Shown one piece after another: positions 27,327-34,639 of a stretch of DNA of 64,000 nucleotides (position 1 is its first letter; each line of letters opens with the position of its first letter). The stretch lies in IMG/VR virus record IMGVR_UViG_3300037247_001890, positions 105,275 through 169,274 of that record; one strand, 5' to 3'. The translations under genes were made by a program, and so were the position numbers. The notes beneath the pieces were generated by a model, which saw only the letters and a list, made by a program, of their open reading frames with translations, did no database searches and was not told the DNA's origin. The stretch comes from a virus.

Positions 27327-28043
27327 ATGGATAACATCATTGTGTGGGATATTGAAACAATTCCACAAGTTTCACCTTTTAGTGAAATACAAAAAGAAAA
27401 AATGGCTAACAAAATAGAGTATTATGTGGAAAAAGGCCAAGATCCAAAAGAGGCTGAGAGACTAGTTGCAGCTACGAATCCATTTTATGGGCAAGTCATT
27501 TGCATATCTATGTATGAAGTTTCAAACAGATATCTCACTGGAAATAAAGTAACATTAGTAGCTTCTTCAAAAACACTGGCCAATGGTCTATTAGATCCAG
27601 AGGAAAAAAATCTTTTAGATGACTTTTGGGAATACATCAAAGGTTTTAAAGGAACCTTTGTAGGGTTTAATAGTCTTAGATTTGATACATGGTTTGTACA
27701 AGTCAGATCTATGAAGCATCAGGTAATTGCTACAAATCAGGATTTTCTTGATTTTAGATTATATCAAAACTACCCACATTATGACATAATGCAACACATG
27801 TCTAACTGGACATTTTCATTACGGCCATCTTTGGCGTTAGCATGCGACTTCTTCAACATACCATCACCGAAAGATGGCGAAGTGCAAGCAAACACCGTGG
27901 CAGAAGCTTATCAACAAGGAAAAATTAAAGAGATAGCAGAATATGCTATGAAAGATGTTGAGGCAACTTATAAAATCTACAAAATCACCAAAAACTATCT
28001 TAAAAGGCCAAACGGAAACTGGAATAAGAACAAAGATCGGTAG
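27327..28043 (+). CDS. 3'-5' exonuclease, PolB-type DEDD domain
   Basis: The 238-residue protein has DEDD exonuclease motifs: VWDIET (D8, E10), then FVGFNSLRFDTWF and a late EYAMKDVEATYKIY. The arrangement is that of stand-alone exonucleases related to the proofreading domain of family-B polymerases. It could trim 3' ends during replication or recombination. Because the main polymerase here (42404) already has an exonuclease domain, a repair or recombination role is more likely. Confidence 0.75.
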   Translation: MDNIIVWDIETIPQVSPFSEIQKEKMANKIEYYVEKGQDPKEAERLVAATNPFYGQVICISMYEVSNRYLTGNKVTLVASSKTLANGLLDPEEKNLLDDFWEYIKGFKGTFVGFNSLRFDTWFVQVRSMKHQVIATNQDFLDFRLYQNYPHYDIMQHMSNWTFSLRPSLALACDFFNIPSPKDGEVQANTVAEAYQQGKIKEIAEYAMKDVEATYKIYKITKNYLKRPNGNWNKNKDR

Positions 28044-28302
28044 AACTTTTCTTACAATAGATTGGGATACAAGACAATGGATTTACCAATTCGGTAAAAC
28101 AGGCCCACTATATTTGACTAGTATGGAAAGTATATATAATCAATTAACTGACGATATGGCCAAATATAAAAAAGCACCTATAGATGTCAAAAAATTGAAA
28201 CAGACACTGGTGTTGGCAAAACAAGAAATGCTAAAAATAATAGACGATGTAGGGAGAAAACTGGATGACCAGAGACGCCTACAAGAACCAATAAAAAAAT
28301 AA
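27955..28302 (+). CDS. hypothetical protein (up to 115 aa), start uncertain
   Basis: The only upstream ATG, at 27955, would overlap the exonuclease gene by 89 bases. The non-overlapping part begins near 28044 and codes about 86 residues, with a beta-like start (TFLTIDWDTRQWIYQF) and a helical, charged remainder. A non-ATG start near 28030 is possible. It ends one base before the Sak4-like gene. Function unknown. Confidence 0.45.
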   Translation: MLRQLIKSTKSPKTILKGQTETGIRTKIGRTFLTIDWDTRQWIYQFGKTGPLYLTSMESIYNQLTDDMAKYKKAPIDVKKLKQTLVLAKQEMLKIIDDVGRKLDDQRRLQEPIKK

Positions 28303-29238
28303 ATGAGTTTATTTTTAAAGGCTGAGGCTAAAGCAAACCGCCTCAAAATGTACGTGTATGGACCGTCAGGGTCAGGGAAAACAGTAACTTCCTTGCACTT
28401 CCCTACCCCGGCAGTGATAGACACAGAAAAAGGAACCAATTTCTACGGAGATAAGTTCGATTTCTTTCGTATACAAACACAAGACCACGAAATAGTTGGA
28501 CAAGCTGTAGATGAGCTATTAGAAGATCCAAAAGATTTCAAAACACTCGTAATAGATCCAATCAGACGGATTGACGATAGTATAGTTTTAAGACAATTGA
28601 AAAGAATGCGTGTAAAGAAAGATAATCCTTCCTATACTTTGGCACCATTGGATTACAAAGTAATTAAAGAAGAACGCAACATTCTTTTCAGAAAAATACT
28701 TTCATTGGATATGAATATCATCCTCACTGCTCCTACGAAAACCCAATATTCCGAGGACGAAGGAGATTTCATGAAAGTAATCGGCGTACAGCCAGACGGC
28801 CCCAAAGATATGCCTTATCTCGTAGATATTGTATTAAGATTAGAAGTAGATGCAGAAAATGTGAGATGGGCTATTGTTGAAAAAGACAGAAGTAATCGTC
28901 TGCCGGAACGCTTCGAATTCAGTTATGCTTCCTTTGTAAAATATCTGGGTGTAGATGGACTGGAAAGAGAAGCAGTACAATTTGACCAGCAAACTTCATT
29001 CAATGAAGCAGCAGGTCGCAATAAAGAAGTGGTATTCCAGGGAACCACTATAAACACAGCTGGTATTACTAGCTTTCAATTAGAGGAACTACAAAAAGTA
29101 ATTGAACCTCTTGATGAAGCAGCAGTAAACCACAAACTTCTGGATGATTATGCTGTAACAAGTGCTCTTGACTTAAGAGAAGATGAAGCGGCATTATTCA
29201 TTAAATCAATACAAGAAGAAACCAATGATAACGAATGA
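28303..29238 (+). CDS. Sak4-like RecA-fold ATPase
   Basis: The 311-residue protein opens with a RecA-type core: strand MYVYGPSGSGKT (Walker A at 20-27), PAVIDTEKGT, LVIDPI (Walker B-like) and ILTAPTKTQ. This is the Sak4 / AAA_24 layout of phage single-strand annealing and recombination ATPases. The next gene is an SSB-like protein, the usual partner, and the start of that gene overlaps this stop (ATGA). A RecU resolvase lies nearby, so the region forms a recombination module. Confidence 0.75.
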   Translation: MSLFLKAEAKANRLKMYVYGPSGSGKTVTSLHFPTPAVIDTEKGTNFYGDKFDFFRIQTQDHEIVGQAVDELLEDPKDFKTLVIDPIRRIDDSIVLRQLKRMRVKKDNPSYTLAPLDYKVIKEERNILFRKILSLDMNIILTAPTKTQYSEDEGDFMKVIGVQPDGPKDMPYLVDIVLRLEVDAENVRWAIVEKDRSNRLPERFEFSYASFVKYLGVDGLEREAVQFDQQTSFNEAAGRNKEVVFQGTTINTAGITSFQLEELQKVIEPLDEAAVNHKLLDDYAVTSALDLREDEAALFIKSIQEETNDNE

Positions 29239-29696
29239 TAGATTTTACTAAAGTTGATACTGGTAGTATCAAATCTGCTTTGCCTGAAGGATGGTATACT
29301 GTTCAAGCAGCTAAAGCTGATTTACGAGAATCTAAAAATGGACCAAAGACTATGATTAACACGGAATTCAACATTCTGTCTCCTGTAAAATATGATAAAA
29401 GAAAAGTATGGACTAATTTTAATCTTGGTACTAATTCCCTTTGGGCATTAAAAACATTTTTGGAAAAAGCAAATTCTGATTTACTTAATAAAGGCGATGT
29501 CAATGAGGAAACTATCGCAGCCGGCATGCCAGGACTAGTTTGTCAGGCATATCTTGAACCAGACACATCACCTAGCGGCGATCCAAGAAATAGAATTACA
29601 AATTGGAAAGAAAGCGAAACAGTTGACGCTGAGTCAAGACCATCTGCAGAAGCTCAACCTGCAGAAACTCAACCTAAAAGTCCCTTATTCAAGTAA
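29235..29696 (+). CDS. single-strand DNA-binding-like protein (DUF669 type)
   Basis: The 153-residue product has the opening ALPEGWYTVQAAKADLRESKN, then INTEFNIL and KVWTNFNLG, then LWALKTFLEKA. This matches phage OB-fold SSB-like proteins (DUF669 type) that travel with Sak4-like ATPases. The C-terminal ~30 residues are disordered, Ala/Pro/Glu-rich, and end in a hydrophobic-basic SPLFK rather than the usual acidic SSB tip. It is coupled to the upstream ATPase. Confidence 0.7.
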   Translation: MIDFTKVDTGSIKSALPEGWYTVQAAKADLRESKNGPKTMINTEFNILSPVKYDKRKVWTNFNLGTNSLWALKTFLEKANSDLLNKGDVNEETIAAGMPGLVCQAYLEPDTSPSGDPRNRITNWKESETVDAESRPSAEAQPAETQPKSPLFK

Positions 29697-29703
29697 TATT
29701 TAT

Positions 29704-29750
29704 AGTTCGGTTATGGGCGGACTTTCGTCCTAACCGGACTTTTTATTTTT
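29704..29750 (+). terminator. intrinsic terminator after the SSB-like gene
   Basis: GTTCGGTTA (29705-29713) pairs with TAACCGGAC (29731-29739, one G-U). A nested GGAC/GTCC hairpin lies inside, and TTTTTATTTTT follows. It ends the recombination transcript before the SAP-domain gene, which has its own AAAGGAG site. Confidence 0.8.
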
Positions 29751-29767
29751 AAAGGAGAAACATAAAC

Positions 29768-30448
29768 ATGAATTATACAAAAGAAGACCTCGAGGGAAAA
29801 GTAAGAAAAGAACTCGTAGAAATTGCCAAAGACTTAAATCTTACCACCTCTGGCAATAGGACTGATTTAATCAACCGAATTTTCGACCATAAACCATCAT
29901 TTGAGGATATGATATCGAGTGCGCCTGTGTCCAAAGATGGGGATATAAACATTTCTATTGAAGAAAAACCTAATCTACCCGACGATGAAGTTGATATAGG
30001 AGTAGAAGTAAATGATGCATATCCAGATGAAGAACCCGAAGGTGCTACCACTGAAGAGTTATCTCATGCAGAACCTGAAGCTGAAGATAAAGAACCCGAA
30101 GCTGAAGATAAAATTGAAAAAGCAACAGTAATAACAGCACCTCCTATAGAAGTTGCAGAAACTGCAAAAACTCCAGAAGGAATGGTTCCGGAAAATACGG
30201 CACAAGACATTTTAAAAGGCTGGAGAAATACCATACAGGCTTTTTATACAAGAAATGTGAGTGGTATAGCACCTTCTCGACCATCTTCCGCGGAATTTGT
30301 CGCAGAACAATTAGGGCGCACCATAGCAATCCCAATTCTAAAAAACTGGCAAGCTACTATCATAGCACAATTGCGACCAACACGTGGTTTAGCACCAGGA
30401 CCACCAAAGTCTGTAAAAGACGTAATTCAAATAATTAAAAGTTTGTAA
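29768..30448 (+). CDS. SAP-domain protein (226 aa)
   Basis: Residues 1-38 match a SAP DNA-binding helix-extended-helix (LVEIAKDLNLTTSGNRTDLI). An acidic, repetitive linker follows (EPEAEDKEPEAEDK). The C-terminal ~80 residues contain two similar short blocks, ILKGWRNTIQAFYTR and ILKNWQATIIAQLRP, each followed by a Pro-rich turn, so an internal duplication is likely. A good AAAGGAG lies before the ATG. It might bind DNA or RNA and bridge partners through the duplicated part; function unknown. Confidence 0.6.
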   Translation: MNYTKEDLEGKVRKELVEIAKDLNLTTSGNRTDLINRIFDHKPSFEDMISSAPVSKDGDINISIEEKPNLPDDEVDIGVEVNDAYPDEEPEGATTEELSHAEPEAEDKEPEAEDKIEKATVITAPPIEVAETAKTPEGMVPENTAQDILKGWRNTIQAFYTRNVSGIAPSRPSSAEFVAEQLGRTIAIPILKNWQATIIAQLRPTRGLAPGPPKSVKDVIQIIKSL

Positions 30449-30465
30449 TTCTTAGGAATTAACGA

Positions 30466-31008
30466 ATGACTCAAAAGCTTTATATTCCTATAGGAATACC
30501 GGCTTCCGGAAAAACAACTTATTGGAACGACCATTTTGATAAGGAACAGGTATTGAGATTATCACGTGATGATATCAATACTATGTTATCTGGTCCTGTT
30601 TTTACACAAAACATTAATAGCGTTATAAAAGATTCTGAAAATGTTATATTAGAATCGGCTCTTGAAGCTGGTTTTAGTATTTATATTGATAGAGTTAATT
30701 TAACTCCTAAATCCAGGAAAAGATTTATTAATAAAGCAAAAAGTATAAAACCAAAGTTGTATGTTGTTGGATTATATTTTAAACCTGATTTGAAAAAATC
30801 AGTTCTTAGAAACGATAGTAGGACTGATAAAACGCTTGACCAAAGGGAAAAATTAGAAGAATTTATTCCGGAAGCAAAACGTATATTAACAGAACCTTCA
30901 TTTGATGAAAGTTTTGATGAAATCCATTTTATAAAACCAGATGGGACAACAGACCGAGTGGAAAAAGTTCGAGAACTCGATCAAGAAGACAAATTACAAG
31001 TATCGTAA
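30466..31008 (+). CDS. polynucleotide kinase-like P-loop protein
   Basis: The 180-residue protein begins with IPIGIPASGKTTYW (P-loop at 10-17) and LRLSRDDIN, the pattern of T4 Pnkp-type 5' kinases. There is no phosphatase domain, since the protein ends after ~180 residues. Such kinases repair 5'-OH ends of RNA or DNA. A DNA ligase with a 3'-phosphoesterase domain is encoded at 55281, so end-healing activities are present in the phage. Its 3' end overlaps the RecU gene by 68 bases. Confidence 0.75.
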   Translation: MTQKLYIPIGIPASGKTTYWNDHFDKEQVLRLSRDDINTMLSGPVFTQNINSVIKDSENVILESALEAGFSIYIDRVNLTPKSRKRFINKAKSIKPKLYVVGLYFKPDLKKSVLRNDSRTDKTLDQREKLEEFIPEAKRILTEPSFDESFDEIHFIKPDGTTDRVEKVRELDQEDKLQVS

Positions 31009-31426
31009 AGATACATTAGCAGTTATCGAGTATCACGAAATACCAGTAAAAGGAAACATCCTGAAACAATCAACAGTTGATTTCACAGGGGTGTATGGAC
31101 CAAATGGCAAAGGAATAGCATTTGATGCGAAACAGACAGGGGAAGCTAAACGTTTCCCCTTGTCTAATATGAAACAACATCAAGTGGAATTCCTACGCTA
31201 TTGGGATATCGTGGGCGGAGAAGCTTACGTATTTATTCAATTTTATAACGTCCAAGGTTTTGAAGAATTCTATATGGCACCAATATCATTAATAACAAAT
31301 TATTGGGACAAACGAGGCGGAGGACGCAAATCAATTCCGATAGAAGACTTCAAAGATATTTGGAAAAGACAAACAAAAGATTATTTAAAATTATATGAAA
31401 ACAATAATAGTGCTAACGGGAAGTAA
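30941..31426 (+). CDS. recU: RecU-like Holliday junction resolvase
   Basis: The 161-residue product shows RecU motifs. KKFENSIKK is the N-terminal helix, STVDFTGVYG contains the catalytic Asp (D47), and IAFDAKQT gives the D/E-x-K (D62, K64). RFPLSNMKQHQVEF and the later FIQFYNVQGFEEFY follow. RecU cuts four-way junctions and is usual in Firmicutes and their phages. The start at 30941 keeps the N-terminal helix, hence the long overlap with the kinase gene. It ends inside the next gene. Confidence 0.8.
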   Translation: MGQQTEWKKFENSIKKTNYKYRKDTLAVIEYHEIPVKGNILKQSTVDFTGVYGPNGKGIAFDAKQTGEAKRFPLSNMKQHQVEFLRYWDIVGGEAYVFIQFYNVQGFEEFYMAPISLITNYWDKRGGGRKSIPIEDFKDIWKRQTKDYLKLYENNNSANGK

Positions 31427-31646
31427 GTCATTACTTGGACAAACAGAAGATCCTAATGCTAGACCATTGATTCTTCTCCCCATAGAGAATGCTTTATCAG
31501 ATGATGAGGCAGAAATAATTGAAAGAAATACAGGAGTCATAGTTATGCCTATTCATTATCCTCACCACATTAAAGATAGTGTAGTAGGTGGAATCATAGA
31601 TATATCAGACCCTCCTGCCAACCCATTACCAAAAGATGAGCAATAA
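31395..31646 (+). CDS. hypothetical protein (83 aa)
   Basis: I do not recognise this protein. It starts within the end of recU and ends within the next gene, so all three are coupled. An N-terminal strand (KTIIVLTGSKSLLG) is followed by polar, Pro-rich sequence. There are no motifs for a specific function. Confidence 0.5.
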   Translation: MKTIIVLTGSKSLLGQTEDPNARPLILLPIENALSDDEAEIIERNTGVIVMPIHYPHHIKDSVVGGIIDISDPPANPLPKDEQ

Positions 31647-31941
31647 AATATTATTTACAACCGGACTTCCGGCAAAAAATCGATTAAGAATAAATGGTCA
31701 TGGTATACATCAATTTATCACAAGAATACCTAGACCAAAGAGTAGTCCAAAAGCATTAGTCATTAGTTCAGAATTCGCAAAGGAAAACAAAATAATGTTA
31801 TACCCAGATATAGTTACATCCGGGGAAGTAAAAATAACTATAGTTAATCTAACTCCTTACCCAGTAGATTTGGAAGAGAGAGATCATATAGGAACTTTTG
31901 TTGCATTACCACCTTGCGATTGCAAAACTAACAATGACTAA
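31636..31941 (+). CDS. beta-rich protein, possible dUTPase-like fold
   Basis: The 101-residue product has a strand pattern resembling part of trimeric dUTPases and dCTP deaminases: ALVISSEFAKENKI, YPDIVTSGEVKITIVNLT, and VDLEERDHIGTFVALP. In dUTPases the GEIKI-type strand and the basic 'gDRiAQ' region follow in this order. Here the catalytic Asp motif and the C-terminal P-loop-like tail are missing, so if related it is not a standard enzyme. It precedes the ribonucleotide reductase, a nucleotide-metabolism context. Confidence 0.35.
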   Translation: MSNKILFTTGLPAKNRLRINGHGIHQFITRIPRPKSSPKALVISSEFAKENKIMLYPDIVTSGEVKITIVNLTPYPVDLEERDHIGTFVALPPCDCKTNND

Positions 31942-33920
31942 TGGAAAAATTTAAATTATCAAAACCATTTATAGAACAATACTCAGGAAAACAACCTAAT
32001 TGGGGCCCACTGGGATATGTTACCTACAAACGATCTTACGCACGTCAAATAGAAAAAGAGCGTAGAACAGAAGAATACTGGGAAACTCTGGAAAGAGTTG
32101 CCAATGGCGTCTATTCTATACAGAAGATGCACGCTCGCAATCTGCGATTACCTTGGAATGATCAAAAATCACAAAAATCTGCTCAGACAATGTTTAGATT
32201 GATGTGGGAATTCAAATTCTTACCGCCAGGAAGAGGATTATTTCAGTCTGGTACAGATTTTGTATACGAAAGAGGAGGTGCCAGTTTACAAAATTGTGGA
32301 GTTATTTCTACCAATGAGTTAGATACTGACTTCGCCTACCCCTTTGCATGGATGATGGATATGTTAATGTTAGGAGTAGGGGTATCTGGTGATACCACCG
32401 GCGCTGGAAAAGTAACTATACAATTTCCGGAACAAAGTGATGACCCATTCATAATTGAAGATAGCAGAGAAGGATGGGTAGATGCCCTCACCATGGTATT
32501 AGAGTCGTTTATAAATAAGCAAAAACTACGACCATTGGACGCATCTCTCGTTAGACCAAAAGGAAGCCCCATAAATGGTTTTGGTGGTCTGGCCAGTGGA
32601 CCCGGACCACTATTAAATACTTTAGATGATATAATACTTATTTTACATCCAAAAAAGAATGGGAATGCTCCTTATAAATTACGATCAGATCAAATAGTAG
32701 ACATATTTAACTTGGTGGGTCGATGTGTCGTAGCAGGAGGAGTTCGTAGGACTGCGGAATTGATGCTAGGTGATCCAAATGATGACGTTTTTCTAAAATT
32801 AAAACAAGATAAGAAAAAATTAAAATCCCATAGATGGGCTAGCAATAATTCCATAATGGGCACAATCGGAATGGATTATACCAAAGTAGCTGAAGCTGCC
32901 GCCATTAACGGGGAACCCGGGATACTCTATTTAGATAATGCTAGAAAATATGGTAGAATGATAGATCCCCCTAATTTTAAGGATCGTAGAATAGTTAATT
33001 TTAATCCATGTGCAGAGCAACCGCTCGAATCTGGAGAAATGTGCACCTTATGTGAAACGTTTCCTTCTAATCATGCTAGTTTAGAAGATTGGATAATGAC
33101 ATTAAAATTTGCATACTTGTATGCAAAAAGTATCACGTTATTATCATCACATAATGAACGTACAAATGCAATAATGGCAAGAAATAGGCGAATTGGTTTA
33201 TCAGTTAGTGGTATTATAGATGCTTTCAATAAATTTGGTCGAAGAAATGTACTAAATGCAATGGATGAAGGTTATAAAAAAGTAGCAGACTGGGATCGAG
33301 TCTATTCTGACTGGCTAGCCATACCAAGATCAATAAAAAAATCAACAGTAAAACCTAGTGGCACTGTTTCTTTACTAGCCGGAGTTAGTCCAGGCATTCA
33401 TTATCCGCATTCAGAATACTATATAAGACGCATAAGGATGCGCGATGATAGCCCATTATTAAAAATTTTAAAAGATGCAAATTATAAAATAGAAACTGAT
33501 TATTATTCCCCGAATACTAAAGTAATAGAATTTCCCATGCATGAAAAATATTTCATCAAAGGGAAAAACGAAGTTAGTATATGGGAACAGGTAAAAAATG
33601 CTGTAGATCTTCAGTATTATTGGTCAGATAATTCTGTATCAATTACTGTCACAGTAAAAGAAGAAGAAAAGAAAGATATAAAAACAGTACTGGAAGCTCA
33701 TGAAGACTCATTAAAATCTATTAGTTTTTTGCCATTAAATGATCATGGCTATGAGCAACCACCCTATGAGTCAATAGATGAAAAAACATATAAAAAATTA
33801 ATTGCAAAAATAAAACCATTAAACTATGAAAAATTAAATGGAAATGGAACTGTTCACGATCAAGACGAAAAGTTTTGCTCAAATGATAGTTGCGAGATAA
33901 AAATACCTAACGAGGAGTAA
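31941..33920 (+). CDS. nrdJ: adenosylcobalamin-dependent ribonucleotide reductase (class II)
   Basis: This enzyme makes deoxyribonucleotides for phage DNA using vitamin B12. The 659-residue protein has active-site Cys spacing like the Lactobacillus monomeric enzyme: C119 in ASLQNCGV, C357 and C368 eleven apart (NPCAEQPL and EMCTLCETF), and a C-terminal pair C646/C651 (FCSNDSCEI). KPSGTVSLLAGVSPGIHYPH is the substrate-site signature. It starts at an ATG overlapping the previous stop by one base. Host B12 supply is implied. No separate activase or beta subunit is needed. Confidence 0.92.
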   Translation: MEKFKLSKPFIEQYSGKQPNWGPLGYVTYKRSYARQIEKERRTEEYWETLERVANGVYSIQKMHARNLRLPWNDQKSQKSAQTMFRLMWEFKFLPPGRGLFQSGTDFVYERGGASLQNCGVISTNELDTDFAYPFAWMMDMLMLGVGVSGDTTGAGKVTIQFPEQSDDPFIIEDSREGWVDALTMVLESFINKQKLRPLDASLVRPKGSPINGFGGLASGPGPLLNTLDDIILILHPKKNGNAPYKLRSDQIVDIFNLVGRCVVAGGVRRTAELMLGDPNDDVFLKLKQDKKKLKSHRWASNNSIMGTIGMDYTKVAEAAAINGEPGILYLDNARKYGRMIDPPNFKDRRIVNFNPCAEQPLESGEMCTLCETFPSNHASLEDWIMTLKFAYLYAKSITLLSSHNERTNAIMARNRRIGLSVSGIIDAFNKFGRRNVLNAMDEGYKKVADWDRVYSDWLAIPRSIKKSTVKPSGTVSLLAGVSPGIHYPHSEYYIRRIRMRDDSPLLKILKDANYKIETDYYSPNTKVIEFPMHEKYFIKGKNEVSIWEQVKNAVDLQYYWSDNSVSITVTVKEEEKKDIKTVLEAHEDSLKSISFLPLNDHGYEQPPYESIDEKTYKKLIAKIKPLNYEKLNGNGTVHDQDEKFCSNDSCEIKIPNEE

Positions 33921-33923
33921 TAC

Positions 33924-34166
33924 ATGCGATATGAAAATCGCAAAGAAGGACACTTTAAGTTCTACGAAATTGATTTAATTCCAGGACCACCAAATGACCA
34001 AGGAAGGGACACTTACGCTGTTAGGGCTAGTTGGGGAAAAATTGGAACCGCTAAGCCACGAGCGGAAATAAAAGCAGTTGGTTCATTTGAAAGATGTTTT
34101 AAAAGAATGGAAAAATTAATCAAAAGAAGAGAACAGAGAGGTTACGAAAAAATAACCGATAAATAG
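33924..34166 (+). CDS. stand-alone WGR-domain protein
   Basis: The 80-residue product is a single WGR domain: HFKFYEIDL, then YAVRASWGKIGT (here WGK), then AVGSFERCFKRMEKLIKRREQRGYE. In PARPs and bacterial proteins this fold binds DNA or RNA ends and breaks. It follows the reductase by three bases, with GAGGAG before the ATG. There is no attached ligase or polymerase domain, although a ligase lies elsewhere in the window. Role probably in end recognition; unproven. Confidence 0.75.
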   Translation: MRYENRKEGHFKFYEIDLIPGPPNDQGRDTYAVRASWGKIGTAKPRAEIKAVGSFERCFKRMEKLIKRREQRGYEKITDK

Positions 34167-34203
34167 GTATAAGATAAATAACAAATTAGCCATCTAACTA
34201 AAC

Positions 34204-34575
34204 ATGATAGATCTAAACACACCTTTAGGAACATATTCCAAAAAAGGTACCATTGAAGACATTCAAGTAGAAACAGTAATGATTCCCATGGAAGGCGACG
34301 AACCGGCAAAAGAGAGAGAAAAGATTTGCTTAATGGTTAAACGGGAAGATGGAAAAATTATCCGAGTAAATGAAGTATTCGTTAAAAATTATAACGGATC
34401 AAAAGTACAAAGGGGATTGTGGGCTTCAACTGATGCTTCCGGATCAGTTAACTTCTTTTCCACACTTGGAAAATTTATGAGAAGATACGGAAAAAACACT
34501 ATAGAAGATTTAAAAGGTCTGGAAATAGATTTGTATATAGGAGAAAAAGATCTTTTAGTTGGAAGTGTTAATTAA
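34204..34575 (+). CDS. hypothetical protein (123 aa)
   Basis: The 123-residue product is mixed alpha/beta. The strand-rich first two thirds (IEDIQVETVMIPM and REDGKIIRVNEVFVKN) are followed by a helical stretch with GKFMRRYGKNTIEDLKG. It lies between the WGR gene and a terminator and has no clear ribosome-binding site. It could be a small nucleic-acid-binding OB-like protein, but this is a guess from strand spacing. Confidence 0.5.
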   Translation: MIDLNTPLGTYSKKGTIEDIQVETVMIPMEGDEPAKEREKICLMVKREDGKIIRVNEVFVKNYNGSKVQRGLWASTDASGSVNFFSTLGKFMRRYGKNTIEDLKGLEIDLYIGEKDLLVGSVN

Positions 34576-34609
34576 TAGAACGGCCAGGTTACTGGCCTTT
34601 TCTATTTTA
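34574..34609 (+). terminator. intrinsic terminator
   Basis: GGCCAG and CTGGCC (34582-34597) form a hairpin with loop GTTA. AATAGAA and TTCTATT extend it on the flanks, and a T-rich tract follows. It separates the reductase/WGR transcript from the ubiquitin-like module. Confidence 0.8.
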
Positions 34610-34639
34610 TAGACAATAACAGAAAACCAGAAAATATAT

